Source: a virus. Taken from it: 64,000 bases of DNA. How positions within the stretch are numbered: the first letter of the stretch is position 1; each line of letters opens with the position of its first letter. Location of the stretch: positions 62,001 through 126,000 of the IMG/VR virus record IMGVR_UViG_3300042197_002762; one strand, written 5' to 3'. Shown in pieces: positions 52,623 to 61,312 of the stretch. The translations under genes were made by a program, and so were the position numbers. The notes beneath the pieces were generated by a model. It was not told the origin of the DNA. It saw only the letters and a program-made list of their open reading frames with translations, and did no database searches.

Positions 52623-55153
52623 AATTTTTAGAACAATTTAAAAACATTGAAATGAAGAATGTCAACCTTGTAAGGTTGCCCAATATTTCTTTCACAAAAG
52701 AAGAAAAAGGTATCTTGGCCGAGAAAGCTGAAAATAACGAGCAGTTTCTTCAACAGCTTGTAAACGAAGGCTGGAAAAAGTTTCGTGATAAGATTCCAGA
52801 AAAGAAAAAGCCAGTTTATCTTGAGCGTATTAAAGAAGAATTTGAGATTGTAAAAGATCTTGGGTTTATTGATTACTACCTTCTTGTATGGCGTGTTATT
52901 AACAAGGCGCGCCAGCTTGGGGCTTTTATTGACTGGGGTCGTGGTTCTGCGGCTGGTAGTTTGATATTCTATTTGATTGGAGTTACAGGTGTAGATCCAA
53001 TTGATAAGAATCTTTTCTTTACTCGTTTTATTTCTAAAACTCGCGCTAAGAAAGAAGTAATTGATGGGGTAACCTATATTCAAGGTGATCTAGCTCCAGA
53101 TGTTGATATTAATTTGGGTGGGGTTCGTGATCAAATTATTGAATGGCTAAAGAAGTGTTATCCGAACAAGGTTTGTAAAATTTCTTCAGTATCAACATTT
53201 TCTGGTAAGATTCTTGTAAAAGATGTTTACAAAATTGTTAATGAAGCCAGTGAAGAAGAAGCTAGCCATCTAGCAGATACAATTGGCAAACACTTCGGGG
53301 TAGTTGAAGACATTGAAGATTCTTATAAAAATAGCGAGAAGTTTCGTGATTGGGCTGATCGTTATCCCGAAACATATCAAATTGCATTGAAGTTGCGCGG
53401 TCTTATTCGCGGTAAATCGACACATGCTAGTGGATACTTTATTTCTTATTATCCTCTTGATAAATTTGTTCCTGTAGAAATTAATAAAGAAGGTGAGCTT
53501 GCAATTTCATATGAAATGAATACTGCGGCCAAGTTTGGAATTAAGCTTGACCTTCTTGGGCTTATTAGTAATGAGATTATCAAAAATGTATTTGAATTAA
53601 TTCCTGAAAAATTTGAAGATATTAACCTTGATGACAATGAGGAAGTTTATACTCATCTTCAACGCGATGATTTAATGCCTTATGGTCTTTATCAAATTAG
53701 TGCCGATTGCGCTTATCGTGTTTGTAAAAATATTCGACCAGCAAATATTGCACATTTGAGTGACGTAAATGCTATCGCTCGACCTGGAGCTTTAGCGTAT
53801 GAAAAAGATTATATTAATTTTACGGGAGAAGCCCCGCATGAAAAACTTGCCCCAGTATTTGCGGAAACACGTAACCTTCCACTTTATCAAGAGCAATTAA
53901 TTCAAGCTCTTGTTACAGTTGGTTTTACTCCAGATGAATCTGAATATATTCGACGGATTATTGGTAAAAAGAAACGTGATGAAATGCCAAAATGGAAAGA
54001 TAAAGTATTCGAAATTTGTGAACAAAATAAATTTGGTGAGCAAGTTGCAGAAGCTATATGGAAAGTCATGTTGGATTCTGCTGACTATTCATTTAATAAA
54101 TCACACTCATATTGTGTGGCATACCTTGGGGCATTGACAGTTTATCTTAAGTATAAATATCCGCTTCAATTCTTTACCGCTTGCTTGAATGCTATTCAGA
54201 AGCTTCCTGACCCAATGGATGAGATTAGACAGATAGAGCGAGAGCTACCGCATTTTAATATAAAATTGCTTCCGCCGCATTTGTTGAAATCAGACGTGGG
54301 ATTCACTGTAGAAGATGAAAATATTAGATATGGACTAAGCGCTATTAAAGGTGTCTCAGATAGTTCTATTGAAAAACTTGTTAAATTCCGTGGTGAATAT
54401 GACAATAAAATTGATTGTTTTATGGCCGCTAAACAAGCTGGTTTAAATATTGGAATTGTTTCTGCCTTAATTCAAGCTGGAGCTTTAGATGACCTTGGTT
54501 CATCAAGACCACATTTAGTATTGCAAGCACAAGCATTTAATCTTCTTACTGATAAAGAAAAGCGTTTAGTTAAAACTTTGCATGACGAAGGAGAAGTAAA
54601 AAATATTCTCAGTATTATCCAATTACTTGTTGATAAAAAACAAATCAAACAAACGCGATTTGAAACATTTAAGAAAAAGTACATGCCCTATCGACAGATA
54701 TTTGAATTGAATACTCGTAACGAAGCACTTACTAATTATTTTTATGAGAAAAATTGTTTGGGATTTAGCTATACACAAAATTTAACAGACATCTTTAAAC
54801 AGGGGAATGGTAATTTTATTACTATCAAAGACGCATTTGAAACTAAAGAAGATAATGATAGAGTCTTAATTATTGGCGAAATTGTTGAAACACCAAGACA
54901 ATCTAAATCTAGAAATGGTAATAAATTTTTCAAAGCTACCGTTGCAGACGATACGGGCAAAGTTTCCGTATTACTTTTTGATGGCCGCTTTGGGCTTTTT
55001 GAAGATTGCAAAGATAAAAATGGTGGAGCTTTTCCAGAAGAAGGAGATATTGTTATAGCTAATGGTCGCTTAAAAGGAACAGACGCTATTTTTGCAGATG
55101 ATATTGTAAAACAAGATTGTAAAATATACAAGAATATGCGAGATTTGAAGTAA
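52619..55153 (+). CDS. DNA polymerase III alpha, catalytic core (C-family)
   Basis: An 844-residue protein. It begins where DnaE continues after the PHP domain: Y-L-E-R-I-K-E-E-F-E-I-V, then W-G-R-G-S-A-A-G-S (about 107), then the catalytic P-D-V-D-I-N-L (160-166) and the third aspartate in K-L-D311-L-L-G-L. The H-A-S-G motif and N-K-S-H-S-Y segment are conserved polymerase features. Helix-hairpin-helix (I-G-I-V-S-A-L-I-Q-A-G-A-L-D) and C-terminal OB-fold (F-F-K-A-T-V-A-D-D-T-G) regions follow. It is the replicative polymerase; no clamp or loader gene is in the window. Confidence 0.93.
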   Translation: MKFLEQFKNIEMKNVNLVRLPNISFTKEEKGILAEKAENNEQFLQQLVNEGWKKFRDKIPEKKKPVYLERIKEEFEIVKDLGFIDYYLLVWRVINKARQLGAFIDWGRGSAAGSLIFYLIGVTGVDPIDKNLFFTRFISKTRAKKEVIDGVTYIQGDLAPDVDINLGGVRDQIIEWLKKCYPNKVCKISSVSTFSGKILVKDVYKIVNEASEEEASHLADTIGKHFGVVEDIEDSYKNSEKFRDWADRYPETYQIALKLRGLIRGKSTHASGYFISYYPLDKFVPVEINKEGELAISYEMNTAAKFGIKLDLLGLISNEIIKNVFELIPEKFEDINLDDNEEVYTHLQRDDLMPYGLYQISADCAYRVCKNIRPANIAHLSDVNAIARPGALAYEKDYINFTGEAPHEKLAPVFAETRNLPLYQEQLIQALVTVGFTPDESEYIRRIIGKKKRDEMPKWKDKVFEICEQNKFGEQVAEAIWKVMLDSADYSFNKSHSYCVAYLGALTVYLKYKYPLQFFTACLNAIQKLPDPMDEIRQIERELPHFNIKLLPPHLLKSDVGFTVEDENIRYGLSAIKGVSDSSIEKLVKFRGEYDNKIDCFMAAKQAGLNIGIVSALIQAGALDDLGSSRPHLVLQAQAFNLLTDKEKRLVKTLHDEGEVKNILSIIQLLVDKKQIKQTRFETFKKKYMPYRQIFELNTRNEALTNYFYEKNCLGFSYTQNLTDIFKQGNGNFITIKDAFETKEDNDRVLIIGEIVETPRQSKSRNGNKFFKATVADDTGKVSVLLFDGRFGLFEDCKDKNGGAFPEEGDIVIANGRLKGTDAIFADDIVKQDCKIYKNMRDLK

Positions 55154-55169
55154 ATTATCAAATTCTTAG

Positions 55170-55175
55170 GTGTAA
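55170..55175 (+). promoter_or_regulatory. GTGTAA motif, ten bases before ATG 55186
   Basis: GTGTAAATTATATATT ends at the ATG. Close spacing (ten bases) is shared with the copies at 62524 and 63475 on the other strand. No convincing -35 is seen. Confidence 0.4.
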
Positions 55176-55185
55176 ATTATATATT

Positions 55186-56067
55186 ATGCCAATTCCAAAT
55201 CCAAAAAAGTCAGAAAAACAAGGTGATTTTGTTTCGCGTTGTATGGGAGATGAGACAATGAATAAAGAGTTTCCTGATCAAAAACAACGTGCCGCTGTTT
55301 GTTATTCTCAATTTAAAAAAGCGAATGCTACGCTTGATGCTTCTGAAAGTTTGGAAGAATATAAAAATGATTTTTATGAAATGTCTGTTGGTTCTATCAA
55401 TTCAATTAAAAAACATGCAGAAAATATTTTAGAATCTTTAAATGATCCAATGGTTAAAGATAACTTAACTGAATCTTGGTTACAGGGTAAAATTGCGATT
55501 ACAGAAGATTACATGCTTACTATTCATAATTATGTGATGTTTGTGCAAGAAAACGATGATGAAACAGAAGAGTCCGAAGTAGATGCAGCAGCAGAAGACC
55601 TTACTGTTGATAATCTTTATATTCCAGGGCCTAATGAATATGTAACAGCAGAAGAAGTTGCTTTTGATGAAGCGGATATTCTTGAATACGATATTGCTAA
55701 AGCAAGACCTGGGCTATGGGAAAATATTAGACGTAAAAAACAAAGAGAGGGTAAAAATTATAAACCAGCAAAACCTGGAGACAAAGATCGTCCATCAAAA
55801 GAAGCTTGGAAAAAAGCGCAGGGTTCGGAATATCAAGGTAGAAAAGTAACTCTTAATAAACCCTTTAGAACCCCAGGCGGTCCTAAAAAATTTGCTGTAT
55901 ATGTTAAGAATCAAAGTGGCAATGTTGTTATTGTAAGATTCGGTGATCCGAATATGAAAATAAAGAAAAACATTCCTTCTCGTAGGAAAAGTTTTCGCGC
56001 CCGACACAATTGCTCAAATCCTGGTCCAAAATGGAAAGCCAGATATTGGGCATGCAAAAGTTGGTAA
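55186..56067 (+). CDS. Modular phage protein of unknown function
   Basis: A 293-residue protein with three parts. Residues 1-45 form a module M-P-I-P-N-P...F-V-S-R-C-M-G-D-E...F-P-D-Q-K-Q-R-A-A-V-C that occurs at the start of many phage proteins near prohead genes. An acidic helical linker (about 50-165) follows. The last 125 residues join an A-R-P-G-L-W-E-N-I-R-R-K-K module to a beta domain ending in R-A-R-H-N-C-S-N-P-G-P-K-W-K-A-R-Y-W-A-C, both seen in phages and giant viruses. Very basic C-terminus, possibly nucleic-acid binding. The GTGTAA motif before it hints at a virion-associated role. Confidence 0.6.
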   Translation: MPIPNPKKSEKQGDFVSRCMGDETMNKEFPDQKQRAAVCYSQFKKANATLDASESLEEYKNDFYEMSVGSINSIKKHAENILESLNDPMVKDNLTESWLQGKIAITEDYMLTIHNYVMFVQENDDETEESEVDAAAEDLTVDNLYIPGPNEYVTAEEVAFDEADILEYDIAKARPGLWENIRRKKQREGKNYKPAKPGDKDRPSKEAWKKAQGSEYQGRKVTLNKPFRTPGGPKKFAVYVKNQSGNVVIVRFGDPNMKIKKNIPSRRKSFRARHNCSNPGPKWKARYWACKSW

Positions 56068-56073
56068 ATCTTA

Positions 56074-56102
56074 TTGACTCATAAATAAAAAAGTTCTATC
56101 AT
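56074..56102 (+). promoter_or_regulatory. Promoter upstream of the HExxH/VWA unit
   Basis: TTGACT (56074-56079), a 17-base spacer and TATCAT (56097-56102), nine bases before the ATG at 56112. Confidence 0.7.
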
Positions 56103-56111
56103 ATTGATTAT

Positions 56112-56399
56112 ATGATAGTAACATGGACAGTCGAAGGCGTTGATTGGGCAAAAAAAATCAAAGCTCATATTGATACAGACCCTTCTGAGATTGCCACTCG
56201 TGGTGTCGAAATGGCTTTAGAATCATTAAAAACAGAAGAAGATTCTATTCAATTTGGCGCAATCTTAAGAGTCTTTCATAATAAAATGGAAGATGAAGGA
56301 GAACATTGGATTATGTATGCTCCTAAAATTTTAGCCAATGCTGGTTATTATAAAGATGCAGAAGAGCTTCGAGAAGCTGCGGAAAAAGAATATTTGTGA
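56112..56399 (+). CDS. Hypothetical protein coupled to the VWA protein
   Basis: A 95-residue helical protein with a W-T-V-E-G-V-D-W start. No family is recognised. Its stop overlaps the next start (GTGA), so it is made with the HExxH/VWA protein and may be its small partner. Confidence 0.6.
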   Translation: MIVTWTVEGVDWAKKIKAHIDTDPSEIATRGVEMALESLKTEEDSIQFGAILRVFHNKMEDEGEHWIMYAPKILANAGYYKDAEELREAAEKEYL

Positions 56400-57634
56400 A
56401 TCAAAATCTAACATATCAAGAATATAGAAATATTTTAGAGTCTCTTCTTGAGCATCATGGAATATTTTATCAATTTTGGCGTTTGATAAAACCAGTCTAT
56501 AGCGCATCTGTTCCAACTGCCTGTGTGGGATTTAATAAAGAAGGTAATTGTATTGAATTTTTAATTAATAAAAAATTTTGGGATAAACAAAGCGACCACA
56601 ATAAAAAGTTTATTATTGCACATGAATGTTTACATGTGATTAATTCTCATGGAAAACGTGCTGGAAAAAAAATGTCTAATCTTGCAAATCAAGCAATGGA
56701 CATTGTTGTTAACGAAAGTCTTGTCAAATATTTTAAATTTGATCGTAAAGAAATAGATCCTAAAACAGAATATTATTGGATGAATAATTCATTTGATAAT
56801 GATCCCAATATTCTACCTTGGAATAATTTTGAATATTATTATAACCGTCTTTTAAAAGACGCGAAATTTGTAAAGAATAAACAACTTATTAATGACCATA
56901 GCGGTCTTGGGGATTTTCCTGAACAATCTGTTCAAGAAATAATTAATAATCTTTCCGAAGAAGATGCGGAAAGTCTCAAAAATATTTCTGAAGATGCCGA
57001 AAAAAATGCGCGTAAAAATGATGATAAAAATATTGGTAACGTGCGTGGCGGACTAGTTCAGAAAATTGAAAATAAACCAGTTCAATATAAAAAGAAATGG
57101 GAAAATATTATTCGACGTTTTGAAAAAAAAATGTCAAAAGATGAGGGGTTAGAGTCTCATTGGATAATGAAAGATCGTCGTCTTTATAATTTAAATTTTA
57201 ATATCTTTTTGCCTTCTGACATAGAACAGACTTTAAGAAAAACAGAAAGTGAAAAAGTATCAACTTGGTTTTTTATGGACACAAGTGGTTCATGTTGGGG
57301 ATTAGCCCCACGTTTTTTTCAAGCTGCAAAAAGTCTTGATCCAGAAAAATTTGATGTTAAATATTTTGCTTTTGATACAGAAGTTTATGAAGTAGACTTA
57401 AAAAAACAAAAACTTGATGGAGGCGGTGGTACAAGTTTTCGTTGTATTACAGATTATATTTATAATAATAAAAAAGTTAAACCTTTTGTATGGGTTCTTA
57501 CTGATGGCTGGGGATATGGAGCCAAAATTCCCGAAGATCAAAGAAAAAAATGGAACTGGTTTTTGACAAATGATGGAACGACAGCTTATATCCCACAGGG
57601 CTGCAAGATTCATGAATTAAAAAATTTTGAATAA
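56396..57634 (+). CDS. VWA-like protein with metallopeptidase-type N-terminus (DUF2201-like)
   Basis: 412 residues starting at GTG 56396. The N-terminal half carries I-A-H76-E77-C-L-H80-V-I-N-S-H, a zincin-type HExxH motif. A charged linker (about 195-230) leads to a VWA-like domain with the MIDAS-like F-M-D295-T-S297-G-S299 and a later L-T-D-G-W-G. The combination is that of DUF2201-type proteins found next to MoxR ATPases. The MoxR gene lies two genes downstream at 58443. Such pairs remodel or assemble protein complexes; substrate unknown. Confidence 0.75.
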   Translation: MNQNLTYQEYRNILESLLEHHGIFYQFWRLIKPVYSASVPTACVGFNKEGNCIEFLINKKFWDKQSDHNKKFIIAHECLHVINSHGKRAGKKMSNLANQAMDIVVNESLVKYFKFDRKEIDPKTEYYWMNNSFDNDPNILPWNNFEYYYNRLLKDAKFVKNKQLINDHSGLGDFPEQSVQEIINNLSEEDAESLKNISEDAEKNARKNDDKNIGNVRGGLVQKIENKPVQYKKKWENIIRRFEKKMSKDEGLESHWIMKDRRLYNLNFNIFLPSDIEQTLRKTESEKVSTWFFMDTSGSCWGLAPRFFQAAKSLDPEKFDVKYFAFDTEVYEVDLKKQKLDGGGGTSFRCITDYIYNNKKVKPFVWVLTDGWGYGAKIPEDQRKKWNWFLTNDGTTAYIPQGCKIHELKNFE

Positions 57635-57655
57635 TTAAACAACAATATATAATAT
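57627..57655 (+). promoter_or_regulatory. Leaderless promoter upstream of 57661 gene
   Basis: TTGAAT (57627-57632) spans the stop of the VWA gene, followed by a 17-base spacer and TAATAT (57650-57655), five bases before the ATG at 57661. Confidence 0.65.
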
Positions 57656-57660
57656 ATAAT

Positions 57661-58098
57661 ATGAATATTCCTAAAGAAAAAGAAGCTTATTTTCAAAAAA
57701 TCGCTCTTAATCTGATTAGAGTCTCCGATGACTTTAAATCAATTTTACAGTCTGAATTTCCTAATATTTATGCAGATATTCAGAGTGCGGCTACAAATCC
57801 AAATTGTGGATGTGTAAACAAAGTCGAAGCAGAACTTTTAAACAATAAAGATAAATCTTTAAATTTGTTAAATAACTTCTTATCGAATAAAGATAATCTT
57901 GAAAAAATTAATGAAGTATTAAGTGTGGATTATGCGGCCTTATCTCCAAAGCCATATTCTGGAAGGATGTTTGTCATTGAAAATACTGAAGAAAAATTTA
58001 AAGAATTCATGGATAGTATAAATAAAGATCGTGCTGTTTTTAGAAATTTTTCTACAGCGATATCTCCAGAAGGTAAATTACATGTTTACTTTTTATAA
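57661..58098 (+). CDS. Hypothetical protein
   Basis: A 145-residue soluble protein with a helical N-terminal part, a central C-G-C and a C-terminal alpha/beta part (Y-S-G-R-M-F-V-I-E-N-T-E-E-K-F-K-E-F). No family is recognised. It has its own leaderless promoter and lies between the VWA and MoxR genes. Confidence 0.55.
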   Translation: MNIPKEKEAYFQKIALNLIRVSDDFKSILQSEFPNIYADIQSAATNPNCGCVNKVEAELLNNKDKSLNLLNNFLSNKDNLEKINEVLSVDYAALSPKPYSGRMFVIENTEEKFKEFMDSINKDRAVFRNFSTAISPEGKLHVYFL

Positions 58099-58104
58099 AA
58101 AAAT

Positions 58105-58398
58105 ATGCATTTATTTGATTTATTATATTATATTTGTATAAGTCTAAGTTTCTCCTATATGTGGAGTTTTGCAGATATTTTTGCTCCAGTTCGAAACTTT
58201 GTTGCTAAAATTCCATACGTAAGAAGACCACTATTATGTCCAGAATGCAGTAGTTTTTGGGTAGGTCTATTTGTGTCATTTTTATATAATCCTATTGTTT
58301 TAGATTTAAATTTATTTATTTTAACAAATATTTGTTGTGGGTTAGTCACCCATTTATTTGCCTGTATTTTGTACAAGTCTGTACATAAATTCTTATAA
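58105..58398 (+). CDS. Small membrane protein, DUF1360-like
   Basis: A 97-residue protein with three predicted membrane segments (about 5-22, 50-65, 70-90). The loop L-L-C-P-E-C-S-S-F-W-V-G-L matches the C-x-x-C-x-x-x-W-x-G pattern of DUF1360-like proteins, and the C-terminal half aligns with the protein at 33774-34172. It starts six bases after the upstream stop. Role unknown. Confidence 0.6.
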   Translation: MHLFDLLYYICISLSFSYMWSFADIFAPVRNFVAKIPYVRRPLLCPECSSFWVGLFVSFLYNPIVLDLNLFILTNICCGLVTHLFACILYKSVHKFL

Positions 58399-58407
58399 AA
58401 AAGTTTC

Positions 58408-58436
58408 TTGCTTTATTTATAAAATAGTCATACCAT
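58408..58436 (+). promoter_or_regulatory. Leaderless promoter of the MoxR gene
   Basis: TTGCTT (58408-58413), a 17-base spacer and TACCAT (58431-58436), exactly six bases before the ATG at 58443. Confidence 0.65.
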
Positions 58437-58442
58437 TAATGC

Positions 58443-59474
58443 ATGGCTCAAGATATTAATACAATTAAAAATAAATTAGACCAATATTTTAAAATTGGTA
58501 AAAATGTATTACTTGAGGGGCGTCATGGAACAGGTAAAACAAGTCTTGTTACAGAAATATTTGACAAAAATTGTAAAAATTGGCTTTATTTTTCTGGATC
58601 GACTCTTGATCCATGGGTAGATTTTGTTGGAGTCCCTAAAGAAATTAAAAAAGGTAATGATTATGTTCTTTCATTTGTTCTTCCAGAAAAAATGGCAGAT
58701 GATAAAGTAGAAGCTATTTTTATTGATGAATATAATCGTAGCCATAAAAAAATTCGCAATGCTACAATGGAACTTGTACAGTTTAAAAGTATCAATGGAC
58801 GTAAGTTTCCAAATCTAAAAGTAGTCTGGGCGGCTATTAATCCAAGTGATGATGAAGAAGAGTATGATGTGGAAGAATTAGACGGTGCCCAAACTGATCG
58901 TTTCCAGATTAGAATTAAAGTTCCGTTCATTCCTGACATCGAGTATTTCCAAAATAAATTTGGAAATGATTGGGCTAAATCTGCTCTAGAATGGTGGAAT
59001 GGTATGCCCGATAAAGCTAAGAAGTTAGTATCCCCTCGTAGACTTGATTACGCTCTTGAAATTCATAAAGAAGGTGGAGATGTCTTCGATGTATTACCGA
59101 TAGAAACAAACCCTACTAAATTAATTGCTACGCTTAAACTTGGTAGTCTTGAAGATAAAATTAAAAGCCTTTTTAAACTAAAAGATGCAAAGAAAGCTCA
59201 AAAGTTTTTTGAAGACGAAAATAACTTTCAAGCGGCACTACCGATTATTAAAAGAAAAGCTGATTATATGAAGTTCTTTCTACCCACGATTGATAATGAG
59301 CGTATTACTTCATTGTTTTTTAGTGATGATCATTTTAAAACATTTATTCTTGATCATGCGCCATATTTTAAACCTGCATTAGAAGAAATTTCTAAATTAA
59401 AGTCGGTTAATAAAGATGACATCCGAATGATTAATCATGCACTTAAACAAGTTGGAAATATAACTTATTTTTAA
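58443..59474 (+). CDS. MoxR-type AAA+ ATPase
   Basis: A 343-residue protein. Walker A is G26-R-H-G-T-G-K-T33; Walker B is A-I-F-I-D-E-Y-N-R (about 95-103); a sensor-like V-W-A-A-I-N-P is near 122, and D-R-F (about 144) is the arginine-finger region. The C-terminal half is a lid domain plus a helical extension. It likely acts with the HExxH/VWA protein at 56396. It converges on the next gene with only two bases between stops and no visible terminator. Confidence 0.85.
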   Translation: MAQDINTIKNKLDQYFKIGKNVLLEGRHGTGKTSLVTEIFDKNCKNWLYFSGSTLDPWVDFVGVPKEIKKGNDYVLSFVLPEKMADDKVEAIFIDEYNRSHKKIRNATMELVQFKSINGRKFPNLKVVWAAINPSDDEEEYDVEELDGAQTDRFQIRIKVPFIPDIEYFQNKFGNDWAKSALEWWNGMPDKAKKLVSPRRLDYALEIHKEGGDVFDVLPIETNPTKLIATLKLGSLEDKIKSLFKLKDAKKAQKFFEDENNFQAALPIIKRKADYMKFFLPTIDNERITSLFFSDDHFKTFILDHAPYFKPALEEISKLKSVNKDDIRMINHALKQVGNITYF

Positions 59475-59476
59475 TA

Positions 59477-60043
59477 TCAAAAACAACCGCATTCAGAAGG
59501 TTCTCCACAAGTACATTGTATACGCCCACTATATATATCAGTAGTTATTTCTTTTACGTAATAGACTCTTCTATTTCTCTCTACCGTAATAGGGCCAACA
59601 AGTTCTCTTATATATGGAGGAGCCCCAGCAGTTCCTGGATATAATGGGTTACGCCTTGCCCCATACCAATAAAAATCAACACTTAAAGTGTCAATATGAG
59701 AAAAAGTCTCTTCTCTTTCGATTTTTGGTCCACTAGCATGGCTAACGTTAGTAGCCGCAGATACACATGCATATGGTTCTGAATAACTAATATTACAATC
59801 TGGAGATAATGATTGAGTTTGTTCTTTATCCCAATCGGGAGGGTTTACATAAGCATCCGCTGTTTCAAAACTTTCGTACTCCGGCCAAACATTAACTGGA
59901 TCTGGTGGCCAAAAAGTATATATTGGGCGATAGATTATTTCTATTGGATCGCAAGTCACTGTTTCCGCCCAGGCAAAGGCAATAATGCAATTATTACATT
60001 CTTCTTCGCTACTTTGCTGTTTAACTGTATTTGTAGTTCCCAT
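59477..60043 (-). CDS. Hypothetical Cys-rich protein
   Basis: A 188-residue protein, aromatic and proline rich (FWPPDPVNVWPEYESF), with C-N-N-C near the N-terminus and C-T-C-G-E-P-S-E-C-G-C-F at the end. No membrane segment and no known family. Composition is like that of a beta-rich structural or exported protein. It is the last gene of a minus-strand unit after two membrane proteins (gap of 4 bases). Confidence 0.5.
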   Translation of the reverse strand: MGTTNTVKQQSSEEECNNCIIAFAWAETVTCDPIEIIYRPIYTFWPPDPVNVWPEYESFETADAYVNPPDWDKEQTQSLSPDCNISYSEPYACVSAATNVSHASGPKIEREETFSHIDTLSVDFYWYGARRNPLYPGTAGAPPYIRELVGPITVERNRRVYYVKEITTDIYSGRIQCTCGEPSECGCF

Positions 60044-60047
60044 AATA

Positions 60048-60260
60048 TTAATAATAAAATAATTCTCTATTAAATGCCCAACCAGTCAACATAAAAAGCC
60101 CCATTTGTAAAAATGAGGCCCAACAAAGGGGTGGATCTAATTTAAAACCAAAACCCATACGAGCAGAAAAAAGACAAAAAGAAACCGTTAATAATATCAT
60201 GGCAACAACTAGCATTGAATTAACCATTATTTTAATTGTTTTTTTAGTTTGCTTTTTCAT
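60048..60260 (-). CDS. Small membrane protein (holin-like size)
   Basis: A 70-residue protein with a basic N-terminus (KKQTKKTIK) and two hydrophobic segments (about 12-31 and 43-61). Size and topology are compatible with a class II holin, but there is no motif to prove it and no endolysin gene is in the window. It overlaps the upstream membrane protein gene by 17 bases. Confidence 0.5.
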   Translation of the reverse strand: MKKQTKKTIKIMVNSMLVVAMILLTVSFCLFSARMGFGFKLDPPLCWASFLQMGLFMLTGWAFNRELFYY

Positions 60261-60585
60261 TTCGCCTTGATTCCAAAATAGCCACCATTTGTTCTAATTG
60301 TCTTAATCTTATTTCAATAAGTTCTAATGTTTTTGTTTGAGAAATGTCTACTTGATTTTTGATTTCTAACTGTCCAAGAATAAGTTCGATTCTTTGAACT
60401 TTTTCAGAGGTTTTAGAATATTCTGATTTTGTAATAAAATTATTTTGTAAATATAAACTAGCAACCATAAAAGCTAAAATTGCTAATTTCCATATATTAT
60501 CAAAAGAAAAAAAATCTGATAAATGAATGGGCTTTGGGTTATTGTGAGCAATAATTTTTTTTGTATTTTTATTAGAAGTAAGCAT
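60244..60585 (-). CDS. Membrane-anchored coiled-coil protein (spanin-like topology)
   Basis: A 113-residue protein with a polar N-terminus, one membrane segment (about 32-48) and a C-terminal coiled coil (about 55-110). This is the topology of inner-membrane spanins and of some holin-associated proteins. Next to a two-segment membrane protein it suggests a lysis pair. A GTGTAA motif 24 bases upstream would make it a late gene. A DUF-type structural membrane protein is the alternative. Confidence 0.45.
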   Translation of the reverse strand: MLTSNKNTKKIIAHNNPKPIHLSDFFSFDNIWKLAILAFMVASLYLQNNFITKSEYSKTSEKVQRIELILGQLEIKNQVDISQTKTLELIEIRLRQLEQMVAILESRRNEKAN

Positions 60586-60609
60586 AATAAAGATATAGTA
60601 TATTATATA

Positions 60610-60615
60610 TTACAC
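60610..60615 (-). promoter_or_regulatory. GTGTAA motif upstream of membrane protein unit
   Basis: On the minus strand GTGTAATATATAATATACT lies 24 bases before the ATG at 60585. No AAGG ribosome site is evident in this copy's leader. Confidence 0.35.
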
Positions 60616-60619
60616 ATAA

Positions 60620-61279
60620 ATGGCTTATATTAATACAGATATTCCTATATTTTCAGCTTATTTAGATACAAGTTTTCTGTATGATAAAGCGCCACGCTCT
60701 ACAAATGAGTATATAATTGTTGAAGTTTTCGGATTTACTTCTTTAAATCGCCGTTGCGCCTTGTTTTCTGTAATGACGGACATGGGCAGTATTCATGCCC
60801 GTGTTCCAATACATTATTTAACAGATATACTGCCAGAAGAAGGGCTTACAAATTTTCCTCTGGATTGGCTTGAATTATGGGATTGTTATTCTCCTTATGT
60901 GACTGTTAATAGGTATGAGTATCTTAAGAATAGCGCTTGTAAAATTTTATTAAAAAATAAAGAATGGCATGATGCTACATACCTAATGACTTTTGATTGG
61001 GCTTACGGACCACATCATCAAACAGGACAAAGTGAAAATCCAGGGGGGCATAAACAAGGGCATCTTTTAATAGGTAAAGGTGGTCAATTCTTTTTCCAAC
61101 CTGGAAATCGCATTGTTTGGCGCGACGGTGGTGCATTCATTGGTAAGGAACTAAAAGGTCATGAAAAATGGAAAGTTTTTAGTAAAGAATTTTCTTGTGA
61201 ACAAACTGGTAGTCGCTGGTTTGCTGGTGATGAAGAATTATATTTTTATCAATTTGAGCCTAATAAAGATAAGTCTTGA
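60620..61279 (+). CDS. Hypothetical protein
   Basis: A 219-residue globular protein with many aromatic residues and a His/Gly-rich loop (Y-G-P-H-H-Q-T-G-Q-S-E-N-P-G-G-H-K-Q-G-H) near 130-150 that could bind metal. No family is recognised. It is divergent from the membrane-protein unit and followed after 33 bases by thyX, which has its own promoter. Confidence 0.55.
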   Translation: MAYINTDIPIFSAYLDTSFLYDKAPRSTNEYIIVEVFGFTSLNRRCALFSVMTDMGSIHARVPIHYLTDILPEEGLTNFPLDWLELWDCYSPYVTVNRYEYLKNSACKILLKNKEWHDATYLMTFDWAYGPHHQTGQSENPGGHKQGHLLIGKGGQFFFQPGNRIVWRDGGAFIGKELKGHEKWKVFSKEFSCEQTGSRWFAGDEELYFYQFEPNKDKS

Positions 61280-61304
61280 ATATTAATTCAATTAATTATA
61301 ATAT
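61276..61304 (+). promoter_or_regulatory. Promoter of thyX
   Basis: TTGAAT (61276-61281), spanning the upstream stop, a 17-base spacer and TAATAT (61299-61304), eight bases before the ATG at 61313. Confidence 0.7.
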
Positions 61305-61312
61305 CTTCAACA

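Noticed and set aside
51990-52625. Intein or intron splitting the polymerase gene.
   Set aside because: The middle gene is a complete DnaQ-type exonuclease, junctions are ordinary overlapping starts and stops, and no splice motifs are visible.
60606-60611. TATATT as a -10 box for the 60620 gene.
   Set aside because: No -35 at the proper distance, and the same A/T stretch contains the minus-strand GTGTAA element; evidence too weak to list.
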